Made by a program: the position numbers and the translations under genes. From contig JABGXB010000002.1 in NCBI GenBank assembly GCA_018675975.1, forward strand, positions 124,001 to 188,000: a stretch of 64,000 nucleotides of DNA, in the 5' to 3' direction. Under the pieces are notes generated by a model. The model had not been told where the DNA came from. It did no database searches and worked only from the letters and a program-made list of their open reading frames with translations. Origin of the DNA: Candidatus Woesearchaeota archaeon. Lineage in GTDB: Archaea; Nanobdellota; Nanobdellia; Woesearchaeales; JABGXB01. This document shows positions 54,960 through 63,292 of this stretch, in pieces (position 1 is the first letter of the stretch; the number at the start of each line of letters is the position of its first letter).

Positions 54960-56108
54960 ATGAAAATAATTAAAAATTTTGCTATAAATTTAGATAGTAA
55001 AACACGAGAACAATTTGATAATTGTTGTGAGGAAACTTTTGTACATAAAGCATCCTTAATGCCAGATGCACATTATGGTTATGTGGCACCAATTGGTTCA
55101 GTTTTAATTACAATTGATCATATCGTCCCATCATGGGTTGGTTATGATATTGGTTGTGGTATGATTGCATGTAAATTTGTTAAAGAAAATATTGTAAATG
55201 AAATTAATTTAAATTCTAAAATCATTTTTGATAAAGTAAATGTTCAAATTCCTATGGGTAAGGGAAAAGTTCGATCAAATAAAAGTGTATCAAGAAAAAC
55301 TCAAGATGAATTTGATAAAATATTAAAACAATTTAAAAATGGCCCATATGCAAAAGATGTATTAAATATGATTGAATCAAAATCATTATTACATTTAGGT
55401 ACATTAGGTTCCGGGAATCATTTTATTGAATTAGGTTTTGATTCAAATAATAAAAATGTATTGTGGCTTATTATTCATAGTGGTTCTAGAGGTGTGGGAC
55501 ATACTGTTGCAACACATTATATGAAAAAAGCTGCAGATAAAAATAAAGAATTCGAAAAAACTTTTTCATTAGAAACTAATTCATTAAAAGGAAAAGAATA
55601 TTTAAATGTATTAAATTTTGGATTAGAATTTGCATTATTAAATAGATTAGAAATGGCATACAAAGTAAGAAATGTTTTAAGAAATGTATTAGAAGATGAA
55701 AAATTAGATTTTGAATTATGGGTAAATAAAAATCACAATCACATTGCTTTTGAAAATGGAGAATATATTCATAGAAAAGGAGCTACTCCCGCTAAACTAA
55801 AAGAGAGAGGAGTTATTCCAGCTAATATGAGAGATGGCTCATTTTTAGTTGAAGGACTTGGTAATGAAGAATTTTTAAATTCCTCTTCACATGGTGCAGG
55901 TCGAAGATTAAGTAGAAGTCAAGCTAAAACAGAAATTTCAATGAAAGATTTTGAAAAATCAATGAAAGGTATTGTAGGAAAGATTGATCATACAACATTA
56001 GATGAAGCTCCAGAAGCATATAAAAATATTTATGATGTAATGGAAGCACAAAAAGAAAGTGTGAAAGCAATTGCTCAGATTAAACCAATAATTAATTGGA
56101 AAGGATAA
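54960..56108 (+). CDS. rtcB: RNA-splicing ligase RtcB
   Basis: The enzyme joins tRNA exons or healed RNA ends through a GMP-His intermediate and Mn2+. PDAHYGYVAPIGSVL, GYDIGCGM (metal-binding Cys), GTLGSGNHFIEL, HSGSRGVGH, HKGATPA-like HRKGATPAKL and SSSHGAGRRLSRSQA are all in order. At 382 residues it is the short form (archaeal enzymes are near 480), similar to bacterial RtcB1-type proteins. It has its own promoter region. Confidence 0.93.
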   Translation: MKIIKNFAINLDSKTREQFDNCCEETFVHKASLMPDAHYGYVAPIGSVLITIDHIVPSWVGYDIGCGMIACKFVKENIVNEINLNSKIIFDKVNVQIPMGKGKVRSNKSVSRKTQDEFDKILKQFKNGPYAKDVLNMIESKSLLHLGTLGSGNHFIELGFDSNNKNVLWLIIHSGSRGVGHTVATHYMKKAADKNKEFEKTFSLETNSLKGKEYLNVLNFGLEFALLNRLEMAYKVRNVLRNVLEDEKLDFELWVNKNHNHIAFENGEYIHRKGATPAKLKERGVIPANMRDGSFLVEGLGNEEFLNSSSHGAGRRLSRSQAKTEISMKDFEKSMKGIVGKIDHTTLDEAPEAYKNIYDVMEAQKESVKAIAQIKPIINWKG

Positions 56109-56125
56109 GTATTCTAAAAATATAA

Positions 56126-56689
56126 TTAAGTGTTACTAATACTTAATTTCTTAACAATTTGATCAATAATTTCATTTTTAGATTTATTTTCTACATAAAT
56201 TAAAATATTTGAAACATCTATTAAATGGGGTTTTGTTTTAAAATAATCTATTTTTGTTTTTTCTAATAAATCATTTTGATTTAAATCTTTAAAATGTTCT
56301 CGATTTTTTTCTCTTTCAAAAAGGAATTCAATACTCATATTATCATTTTGATATGGTAATAAACCAATTACAAAACTTTTTTGAGGTAAAATTGATCTAA
56401 TGATTTGAGAATATTTTTGTCCAAGTTCTGTTTTAGAGCTGATTGAACCACCAGGCACATCTAAAACCGCATTTTCTTTTTCTAATAAATCTTCAATTAA
56501 TTTAGTTCCTAAACTATAAATTAATTCTTTTTTATTATTTTTAATACAATAATCTAACCCACCTTCTTCTTTTAATACGTGATCCATTAATTTATCACAT
56601 TCATAAGATTGAAAATTTAGTTTCTTAGCTAATAATTTTGAAATTGTAGTTTTACCAACAGATCTTGAGCCAATAATTGTATAAATCAT
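56126..56689 (-). CDS. Shikimate-kinase-like P-loop kinase
   Basis: Walker A GSRSVGKTTISKLLAKKL at residues 7-24, then YECDKLM in the shikimate-binding Asp position and LDVPGGSISS in the GGG position of shikimate kinases. The lid region (FEREKNREHF) has Arg residues. There is no other shikimate gene in the window. It overlaps the DoxX gene by four bases in a four-gene operon with redox proteins, so the true substrate may differ. Confidence 0.68.
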   Translation of the reverse strand: MIYTIIGSRSVGKTTISKLLAKKLNFQSYECDKLMDHVLKEEGGLDYCIKNNKKELIYSLGTKLIEDLLEKENAVLDVPGGSISSKTELGQKYSQIIRSILPQKSFVIGLLPYQNDNMSIEFLFEREKNREHFKDLNQNDLLEKTKIDYFKTKPHLIDVSNILIYVENKSKNEIIDQIVKKLSISNT

Positions 56690-57045
56690 TTTTTATTATT
56701 TAATCCAATAACAATAGTTGCAATTAAAATACCAAAATCCCTTACTGCAGAATCTACATATCCAATACTAATAATGACAAAAAACAAATGTAAACTCGCT
56801 AATATTGCAAAAATTCTAAGTTTATATCCTAAAAGAAAACTAATTGAAACTATTAAATTAAATATACCAGTTAGAATAATCAATGAATTTGAAATTCCAT
56901 TTAATAAAACCCAATTTGGTAAATAACCAATAAAACTCTCACTATTGAAAATTTGATTTAATCCAAAATATAAAAAAACTAAACCAATTCCAATTCTTAA
57001 AATTGAATTGGAATATTTAGAATATTTATTAAAAAACTTATTCAA
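56686..57045 (-). CDS. DoxX-family membrane protein
   Basis: A 119-residue protein with four membrane helices; ILRIGIGLVFLYFGLNQIFN is the DoxX first-helix signature. It overlaps both neighbours (CuA-type lipoprotein upstream, kinase downstream). DoxX beside a CuA-type protein suggests an electron-transfer function at the membrane. Confidence 0.72.
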   Translation of the reverse strand: MNKFFNKYSKYSNSILRIGIGLVFLYFGLNQIFNSESFIGYLPNWVLLNGISNSLIILTGIFNLIVSISFLLGYKLRIFAILASLHLFFVIISIGYVDSAVRDFGILIATIVIGLNNKK

Positions 57046-57430
57046 TTTTTAAAAATCCTTTCATATCTCTATGACCATGTCCACAAGGCACATTACAAAA
57101 GTATTTATAATTTCCAGATTTTTTTGCTACAAATTCAATTACTTGTTGTCCGCCCTCCTCAATACGACCTGTTGCAATACCTAATTCTGGAATTGCTAAA
57201 CCATGATTACCTTGTTTACCATTAACAATTAATCTTACACTATCTCCTTTATTAATTGTAACATCACTAGCTTCAAACTTCCAATTAGATGCATCCATAG
57301 TTAATTCTTTTGCATTTTCTAAATCAAATTCTAAATTTTTATTATTACTCTCAACTTGAATAGTTTCACTTGAGCATCCAATTAATAACAAACTCAAAGA
57401 CATAATTAAAAACATAATATATTTTTTCAC
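57038..57430 (-). CDS. CuA-type cupredoxin lipoprotein
   Basis: A lipobox (LLLIGCSS) and a cupredoxin domain ending with FCNVPCGHGHRDMKGFL, the C-x3-C-x3-H-x2-M binuclear CuA pattern of cytochrome oxidase subunit II; GNHG supplies the upstream His. It has no COX2 membrane helices or partner subunits, so it is a stand-alone outside-facing copper electron carrier or nitrous-oxide-reductase-like fragment. Second gene of the rhodanese operon. Confidence 0.8.
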   Translation of the reverse strand: MKKYIMFLIMSLSLLLIGCSSETIQVESNNKNLEFDLENAKELTMDASNWKFEASDVTINKGDSVRLIVNGKQGNHGLAIPELGIATGRIEEGGQQVIEFVAKKSGNYKYFCNVPCGHGHRDMKGFLKIE

Positions 57431-57485
57431 ATTATCACCAATATTGAAATAATTATAATTGTTTAAAAAGATTGTTAAATTAAAA

Positions 57486-58001
57486 TCAGATTTTATTTAT
57501 TTCTTTTTCTAAATTATAATTTAATTTATTATATGGCAACTTAGATAATAATAATCCCATAGTACAACTATTTGTAATAGCTGAAAACGTTAAACCAGCC
57601 CCAAAAAATATTGGAATAATAATAAACCATTTATTTAAAAAAGTCAATAGGGAACCAATTAAAACAAAAGAACCTGCAACAAATCTAACTTGTCTTTGAA
57701 TATCCCATTTTTGTGTACCTACAATTGTCTTATATTCTTTTTTCCAATTTTCAATTCCACCTTGTAAAATATTAATATCTTTTTTAGATAATTTTTGACA
57801 AGCCATATTTGATCTCATTCCAGATTTACAAATAATAACTACATTTTTATTTTCAATTACTGAATTAATTTTTTCAATATATTCTAAGGGAATATTAATT
57901 GAATTTGATATATGTTCCGATTCAAATTCTGCAGGAGATCTAACATCGATTAAAATAAATTCAGATTTATTTGCAATATCATTTGGTTTTAATAAATTCA
58001 T
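57486..58001 (-). CDS. YgaP-like rhodanese with DUF2892 membrane tail
   Basis: Residues 1-95 are a rhodanese domain with the active-site Cys in IICKSGMRSNMA and IDVRSPAEFESEHI. VGTQKWDIQRQVRFVAGS leads into a DUF2892 pair of membrane helices (about 106-150). This matches YgaP, a membrane sulfurtransferase. It starts the operon with CuA lipoprotein, DoxX and shikimate-kinase-like genes. Confidence 0.85.
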   Translation of the reverse strand: MNLLKPNDIANKSEFILIDVRSPAEFESEHISNSINIPLEYIEKINSVIENKNVVIICKSGMRSNMACQKLSKKDINILQGGIENWKKEYKTIVGTQKWDIQRQVRFVAGSFVLIGSLLTFLNKWFIIIPIFFGAGLTFSAITNSCTMGLLLSKLPYNKLNYNLEKEINKI

Positions 58002-58102
58002 AGATTTTTAAATATTTATTTAAATATAAACATATTGATCATTAAAAATATAATTAAATTTATATATAATTATAGTTTACCAATATTATGAATAAAATTA
58101 AA

Positions 58103-58128
58103 TATAGTGATTGCCGGTGGCAACTATA
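58103..58128 (+). other. Stable hairpin in leader region
   Basis: TATAGT (58103-58108) pairs with ACTATA (58123-58128), and TGCC (58112-58115) pairs with GGCA (58119-58122) around a GGT triloop, with a three-base bulge on the left. It lies 64 bases before the tRNA-like sequence, so both may be parts of the same structured transcript. Confidence 0.4.
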
Positions 58129-58191
58129 AGTTCAATTTAATTAATCTATTTTTCTATTGGCAGTATTAAATTAATTTTCTAAAATAATTAA

Positions 58192-58259
58192 GAAGATATA
58201 GTTTAATGGTAAAATATTTAGTATTCTAAAAGCTCTAAGTTCGAATCTTGGTATCTTTA
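58192..58259 (+). ncRNA. tRNA-like cloverleaf with 4-nt anticodon loop
   Basis: Acceptor GAAGATA/TATCTTT (7 bp, one G-T), T8, D stem GTTT/AAAT with canonical loop AATGGTA (G18, G19, A21), anticodon stem TTTAG/CTAAA, variable AGCT, T arm CTAAG-TTCGAAT-CTTGG, A73. All arms and invariant bases are present, but the anticodon loop is TATT, three bases short, so it cannot present a normal anticodon. It ends eight bases before the GGAGG site of the next gene. It is either a decayed tRNA or a tRNA mimic in the leader of that gene. Confidence 0.6.
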
Positions 58260-58278
58260 AAACATGGAGGATAAGAAA

Positions 58279-58986
58279 ATGAAAACTATAATTAAAGGAG
58301 AAGGAAAACCTATAATAGGTATAATTGGAGCATTACACGGAGATGAAATAATCGGTGTAAATGTAATAGAACAATTAAAAGATTTAAAACTAAATAAAGG
58401 AACAATAAAATATATTATTGCAAATCAAGAAGCTATAATAAAAAATACTAGATGTATTGATCAAGATTTAAATAGATCATTTCCAGGTGAAAAAAATGGA
58501 AATAATGAACAGAATTTAGCTTATCAAATAATGGATTTAATTAAAGATTGTGATTATATAATTGACATACATTCAACTGATAGTCTAATTGAGAGTTTTA
58601 TTGTATTAACAAAAGATAATAAGTTTATTAGAGATGAATTAGAAAATGTTTTATTAAATAAAGTTGTCATTATGGGATTTAAAGGAAAAGAAAAATCATT
58701 AATAGAACATTCAAAATTTGGTTTTTCATTGGAATTTAATAAAAGTGTCGATGAAAATCAAGTAACTGAAATAGTAAAAAATTATTTAAAATATTTAAAT
58801 ATAATTGACGGAAAAAGTAAAACAATGAGTAAAGAATATTATTATGTATATGAAAAATTAAGTAATTATAATGGTAAACTAAATAATTTTGAATTAGTAA
58901 ATGTAAACGGCGAAGAATTTTATCCAATATTAGCTAATGAAAAAAATTATGAGTTTAATTGCTTTAAAGCAAAAAAACTCAATTAA
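58279..58986 (+). CDS. Succinylglutamate desuccinylase/aspartoacylase family protein
   Basis: A zinc carboxypeptidase-like hydrolase of 235 residues: GALHGDEIIG (HxxE zinc ligands), DQDLNRSFPG (catalytic Arg motif) and IIDIHSTDS (third ligand His) in family order. It cleaves an N-acyl amino acid or similar amide; the substrate is unknown. The start at 58279 is favoured over 58264 by GGAGG eight bases upstream. Directly preceded by a tRNA-like structure. Confidence 0.75.
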   Translation: MKTIIKGEGKPIIGIIGALHGDEIIGVNVIEQLKDLKLNKGTIKYIIANQEAIIKNTRCIDQDLNRSFPGEKNGNNEQNLAYQIMDLIKDCDYIIDIHSTDSLIESFIVLTKDNKFIRDELENVLLNKVVIMGFKGKEKSLIEHSKFGFSLEFNKSVDENQVTEIVKNYLKYLNIIDGKSKTMSKEYYYVYEKLSNYNGKLNNFELVNVNGEEFYPILANEKNYEFNCFKAKKLN

Positions 58987-59105
58987 TTTTTTTTATTTTT
59001 AATAAATTTCAGATAATATGGCAATTTCCTATACCATAAAAACAAAAGATAGGGAAACTGAATGTCTTAAATTAAAGAACCGGTCAGAATTTATGACCTC
59101 AAAAA

Positions 59106-59157
59106 ATACCCCTACAAACTGTCAAATTACAAAACATTCATATAAAAGTAGGGGTAT
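59106..59157. repeat. Perfect 10-bp inverted repeat at gene truncation point
   Basis: ATACCCCTAC (59106-59115) and GTAGGGGTAT (59148-59157) are perfect inverted copies 32 bases apart. The right copy lies in the last codons of the truncated transporter gene. It may be the ends of a small inserted element or a hairpin. Confidence 0.45.
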
Positions 59158-59428
59158 ATATAATTATGGCAGTACTTCCTGAAAGAAAAAAACCTAATAA
59201 TACAGAATATTTTCTACTATACTCATCTGCAAAACCTCCAGTTATAAGTTCAAATAAAAATATTGTTGCACTATTCGCAGCATATATGATTGAAATTTGA
59301 AAAAAAGTTAGACCTATATTTAAAAAATAAAGCATCATAAATGGAACTATCATATTAGATAAAGTTGTGACCATTGTTCCAAAATAAAATGGCCATAATA
59401 AAGATAGTTCTTTTTTCTTAAATATCAT
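59138..59428 (-). pseudogene. Truncated MFS transporter
   Basis: The 96 residues are the N-terminal part of a major facilitator protein: helix 1 (LLWPFYFGTMVTTLSNM), helix 2, and the loop FADEYSRKYSVLLGFF, which is the conserved G-x3-D-(R/K)x-G-(R/K)(R/K) loop 2-3 motif in degenerate form. About 300 residues and ten helices are missing; the sequence after the stop has no MFS features. The break coincides with the inverted repeat at 59106-59157. Confidence 0.7.
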
Positions 59429-59581
59429 AAAATAAAAGATGCATTTTAGTTTTTAAATTCAATGGGGAATATAACTAATGATTATGTTCCGTATGGAAGA
59501 ATTTTATATTTTTATTTAGTTTTAATATAATAATAAAGTTGGAAATTAAAATGAAGAAAATGATAATGGAGTTTATGTAAA

Positions 59582-60226
59582 ATGGGAGATGATTTTTTAT
59601 ATAAAGCCGCACTGAAAATTGCATTAGAACAATATTTTGATATTGTGTGTAGAAAAGAAATGAATATAGCTAAAATCTATGATAAATTTAAATTAGATAT
59701 GTCAGAGGCTGCCGACATGTGTTTTCCAGAACATAATGTAGAAGTAAATTTATGGTCTAAAGAAAAAGGTTATTTTTTACATGATGATGTTTTAGTTGAT
59801 GATTATGATGAGTATATGGAAAATGGAACTGTTCCTGAAGGCGTCCCTGAAAATTTTCTTAAACATTATAAAGATGATTATGACACTTATCATGGTTACA
59901 TTCATTGTGATGAAGAGTTTTATAATAATGCATTAAAAGGTTGCACAGAAAAAGTTAGACCTGATTTGGCAGAATTAGTAAATGTTGGAAAATTTACAAG
60001 AGGAAAAGAAATTTATAGAGCAACTCTAACAGCTAACGGATATTTGAATCCTAAATGATTAGAATTAATGGTTGATCTTGGTAATTTCATGATGAAAGAA
60101 TATGATGGAATATTAAGTATTGATAAACGTAGTAATTTTATTGACATTTCAGAAATAAAAAAAGAAATGGAAAAAAGAAAAGAAGAAGTTTATTTAACTA
60201 ATATGCAATTAAAATCATTAAATTAA
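59582..60226 (+). pseudogene. Gene of unknown function interrupted by in-frame TGA
   Basis: The first 158 residues end at a TGA (60056-60058), but the same frame stays open and protein-like for another 55 codons to a TAA at 60224-60226 (MVDLGNFMMKEYDGILSIDK and so on). TGA is used as an ordinary stop elsewhere, so this looks like a recent nonsense mutation. The protein is soluble, acidic, with several Cys; no family recognised. Readthrough cannot be ruled out. Confidence 0.6.
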
Positions 60227-60236
60227 TTTTTAATAG

Positions 60237-60258
60237 AAAGCGCCTGGAGATTTGAGAA
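60237..60258 (-). repeat. Partial copy of the tRNA-Thr 3' end
   Basis: On the minus strand the segment TCAAATCTCCAGGCGC resembles TCAAATCCCTCCAGGAGC of the tRNA-Thr gene 100 bases away, with two deleted and two or so changed bases, followed by the same TTT run. It looks like a decayed duplicate attachment site. Confidence 0.4.
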
Positions 60259-60296
60259 TGAATGTTAAATTTGTTGATTCATAATAAGTAAATTAC

Positions 60297-60313
60297 GGGA
60301 GCAAAAAAGCCCC
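60297..60313 (-). terminator. Possible tRNA-Thr terminator hairpin
   Basis: The minus strand GGGGC-TTTTTT-GCTCCC can pair with one bulged base. It lies about 23 bases after the 3' end of tRNA-Thr and ends the transcript unit plausibly. Confidence 0.35.
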
Positions 60314-60335
60314 AAAAAGTAAACATTTGGTAAAA

Positions 60336-60407
60336 AGCTCCTGGAGGGATTTGAACCCCCGACCTGCTGCTTACAAGGCAGCCGCTCTACCACTGAGCTA
60401 CAGAAGC
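60336..60407 (-). tRNA. tRNA-Thr(TGT)
   Basis: The minus strand GCTTCTG pairs with CAGGAGC (7 bp, one T-G). The anticodon stem GCTGC/GCAGC encloses CTTGTAA, giving anticodon TGT. D loop AGTGGTA and T loop TTCAAAT are canonical, and the discriminator is T, as in archaeal tRNA-Thr. CCA is not encoded. Confidence 0.95.
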
Positions 60408-60538
60408 GATAATATCAAATTTTGATTATTCTTTATAAAAGTTTTTAATTAAAATATAAAACAATGCAATAAACACAATTAAAACATTATATTTAGTATA
60501 AATAATGCTTATAAAACAATTTACACTTAAAAATTCTA

Positions 60539-62188
60539 ATGGAAAATAAAAAACCAAAAAGACTAGCACTTCCTTCTCTATACAATTTAAGATCAAAAAC
60601 TCATCAAAATAAATGTCCCAATCTAGTAACATTGGTTCAAGGAATCTATCCAACGTTTGATATACAGATAGAAAATTGTTGTGATAGTGAGTATGGAGAA
60701 TTTAGCACTGAATTTGATCTTTTACCTATAGAAAAAAGACATGGGTCTTTACATGGGCTATATTTGATAAATGGAAATATAGCAGATTCAGAAATTTTAT
60801 TTTCATATAAGAGTAAATATTATGAATTAGATTTAAAAAATGGACAATTAAGCGAAACTCAAAAAAAAGCTGATAAAATTATTTTGCAATTAGAAAAAGT
60901 TAAAGATTGTTATTTAAATCCAAGAACTAAAACACGAAAACTTAAAGTTCCTTTTTTAAAATTAAAAGAAAATCCAGAAGAAACACCATTAGTTTTAGCA
61001 TATGAAAATGGAGAGGAAATTTCATATCGTTCATTGCACATGAAACGAAGTAGAGTATACACTTCTGAAATAAATCTTGGAAATGTAAAAAAAAGTTTAG
61101 ATGAAACGACAATGGGATTTTTTAATAGAGAAGAAGAAGTAATATATGAAGAAGATTGTAAAGAACATAATTTAAAAAGTAATAATGGTTATTTAAAAAT
61201 AAAACCCGAAAAAGTAAATTTAAACGAACCATCTCAAATTTATAATTTTTTAAGACAATTTGTAGTTGGGCAAGATGATGCATTAAAAACTGTTTCAATC
61301 GGAGTTTCAGAATTTATTAATAGAGACGCCGACCAATATTCACCACACAATATTTTAATTGCAGGAATGTCTGGTAGTGGAAAAACACATATAATAAATT
61401 CGTTAGAAAAATTATTACCAAATATTCCTTTTTTTAAAACACAAGCCTCTGGAAAAAGTGCAGAGGGTTATATTGGTTCTAGTTTTACAGAAATATTTAG
61501 AGAAATTTATGATCAAACAGGTGAGAGTGAACCAGTAGCAATTTTATTAATTGATGAAATTTGTAAAGTAAGAGCAAAAGATAGTTCAAGTATGTCAGAA
61601 TCTGTTTCAGATATATTAATAGGGGCATTAGATCAAAATGGTAAATATAGTTTTGGTGGTGAGACAATTTATTTTAAAAATATGTTATTTATTTCAGCAG
61701 GAGCATTTATGGGTCAAGGATCTAATGATTCGCTTGAAGCAATAATTAAAAAAAGAAAAAAGAAAGAAAATAAAATTGGTTTTAATGAAACAAAAGAAAA
61801 GAAAAATTTAGACGAAAGAGAAGAACCAATAGTTGATGACTTTATTGAATATGGAATGAAACCAGAGTTAATGGGAAGATTCCCACATTTTGCAAGAACA
61901 TATTGTTTAAATCCAGAAGAATTAATGGAAATATTAAATAAAAAAAATATTTCACCATTAGAAGAAAAAAGAAAATCATTAAAAAAAAGAGGATATACTT
62001 TGAGTATTGAACAAAAAGTATTAAAGATATTAGTTGAAAATGCAGATAAAAAAACTGGAGCAAGAAGTTTAAGAAATTCAATTAATAGAGCATTTAAAGA
62101 AATATTATTTGAACCTAAAGAATTTGCAAGTAAAGGTAAAAAAATAACTATAAATGAAACATTAATTAGAAAATTATTAGAAACTTGA
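60539..62188 (+). CDS. ClpX-like AAA+ ATPase with novel N-terminal domain
   Basis: Residues 230-549 are an AAA+ module of the Clp/HslU (ClpX) type: FVVGQDDALKTV, Walker A GMSGSGKT at 276-283, the YIGSS pore-loop-like motif, Walker B LLIDEICK, MKPELMGRFPHF (box with Arg finger) and TGARSLRNSI (sensor 2). The N-terminal 230 residues lack the ClpX zinc-binding domain and match nothing recognised. ClpX and ClpP are normally absent in archaea, and no ClpP is in the window, so it may be an unfoldase or remodeler for a local partner. It overlaps the convergent gene by 12 bases. Confidence 0.8.
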   Translation: MENKKPKRLALPSLYNLRSKTHQNKCPNLVTLVQGIYPTFDIQIENCCDSEYGEFSTEFDLLPIEKRHGSLHGLYLINGNIADSEILFSYKSKYYELDLKNGQLSETQKKADKIILQLEKVKDCYLNPRTKTRKLKVPFLKLKENPEETPLVLAYENGEEISYRSLHMKRSRVYTSEINLGNVKKSLDETTMGFFNREEEVIYEEDCKEHNLKSNNGYLKIKPEKVNLNEPSQIYNFLRQFVVGQDDALKTVSIGVSEFINRDADQYSPHNILIAGMSGSGKTHIINSLEKLLPNIPFFKTQASGKSAEGYIGSSFTEIFREIYDQTGESEPVAILLIDEICKVRAKDSSSMSESVSDILIGALDQNGKYSFGGETIYFKNMLFISAGAFMGQGSNDSLEAIIKKRKKKENKIGFNETKEKKNLDEREEPIVDDFIEYGMKPELMGRFPHFARTYCLNPEELMEILNKKNISPLEEKRKSLKKRGYTLSIEQKVLKILVENADKKTGARSLRNSINRAFKEILFEPKEFASKGKKITINETLIRKLLET

Positions 62189-63292
62189 AGGTGCTAATGG
62201 CCTGTATACATGCTTTTGCTCAATACCAAAAAATCTTTGTTCTGATAAATAAGGAAATTTATCCAATTTAATTCTAGGTGAAATTTCTGTCGATAATAAG
62301 AAATTAATTGGTGGACTTTGTTTACAACCTAAATAAAATGGAAGTCTTGAAAAATAAAATGTTTTTAAAAATTCTTGTTCAGGCATTTTTTGATCTCGTG
62401 CTTCTTGAGCAGTTCTAGTTTTTTCAACACCTCCTAAATATGAAAGGTCATCATCAATAATATGACCATCGATAGAAAATGGAGATGCTATAATTATACT
62501 TTTTAGATTAATTTTTTTTCCATTCAAAACAGGACGTATTCCACTTTTATATTCCTGTTGAATCAATTCAGATTCAATATATTTTTTTGCTACATCTAAT
62601 TGAGTTCCATCACTAACATTAACAAAATGAAAATCTCTATTTTCACGTATTAAAATACCTTTATGTTTAAAAGAAAAATTATCATAATAGGAAATATTAG
62701 AAACATCTAACCAATCAACGACATCATCACAAGCATCTTTGTGAAAAAAAACATCTTCAGGTTTATACACAGAAGGAATTTTTACTTTATATATATCATT
62801 TTTTTTTAATAATAAACCTAATTTTTTATTAGTACGAGTACTAGAAATTACTTTTAATATATCTAATAATGCATTAGTTAAAAAATATTTACCCTTAACT
62901 AATCTATCAAAACCAAAAAAAGCACCAACGTCCCCATAGGAAGACGCAAGTAAATATTTATTAAATTCAATTTGTTGAGTTTTTTCCTTATCATAAAAAA
63001 GTCCATCTAATGAGTCGGCATTTAATATGTGATCAGAAATAATTGTTTTTAGAGTTTTATAATCACTCTCCCCTTTAATTTTACAAGGTAATAAACAAAT
63101 AGGTGGCCTATCATTTTCTTTTAAACTTGCAATAAAAATATTATAAGTCATTTTCCCAAAACACTGAGAATAGTTTGAATGACTACCAAATAAACTAGTA
63201 ACACCCGTATCAGGCATACGAGAATAAACTTTAAAATTACGAGGTAATAATTTATCTAACATTTCAATTCTTGTTTCTTTTAGATGTACCAT
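62177..63292 (-). CDS. Unknown protein paired with TcmP-like gene
   Basis: A 371-residue soluble protein, not recognised. It starts directly after the stop of the TcmP-like gene (no gap), so the two are coupled. Features: Pro/Cys-containing ICLLPCKIKGESDYK, a Lys/Ile middle, VFFHKDACDDVVDWLD, and a C-terminal part with FYFSRLPFYLGCKQSPP. The usual TcmP partner (a Gp37/Gp68 protein with three Cys) does not match. Confidence 0.6.
   Translation of the reverse strand: MVHLKETRIEMLDKLLPRNFKVYSRMPDTGVTSLFGSHSNYSQCFGKMTYNIFIASLKENDRPPICLLPCKIKGESDYKTLKTIISDHILNADSLDGLFYDKEKTQQIEFNKYLLASSYGDVGAFFGFDRLVKGKYFLTNALLDILKVISSTRTNKKLGLLLKKNDIYKVKIPSVYKPEDVFFHKDACDDVVDWLDVSNISYYDNFSFKHKGILIRENRDFHFVNVSDGTQLDVAKKYIESELIQQEYKSGIRPVLNGKKINLKSIIIASPFSIDGHIIDDDLSYLGGVEKTRTAQEARDQKMPEQEFLKTFYFSRLPFYLGCKQSPPINFLLSTEISPRIKLDKFPYLSEQRFFGIEQKHVYRPLAPSSF

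Noticed and set aside
58222-58230. Functional tRNA-Arg(UCU) reading of the tRNA-like sequence
   Set aside because: Placing TCT as anticodon destroys the 27-43 stem (only one or two of five pairs form). The only well-paired stem leaves a 4-nt loop, so it was reported as tRNA-like instead.
60056-60058. Selenocysteine or recoded TGA
   Set aside because: TGA ends many genes here, no selenocysteine machinery or structured element was seen, and the sequence around the codon has no Cys-like context. A nonsense mutation is simpler.
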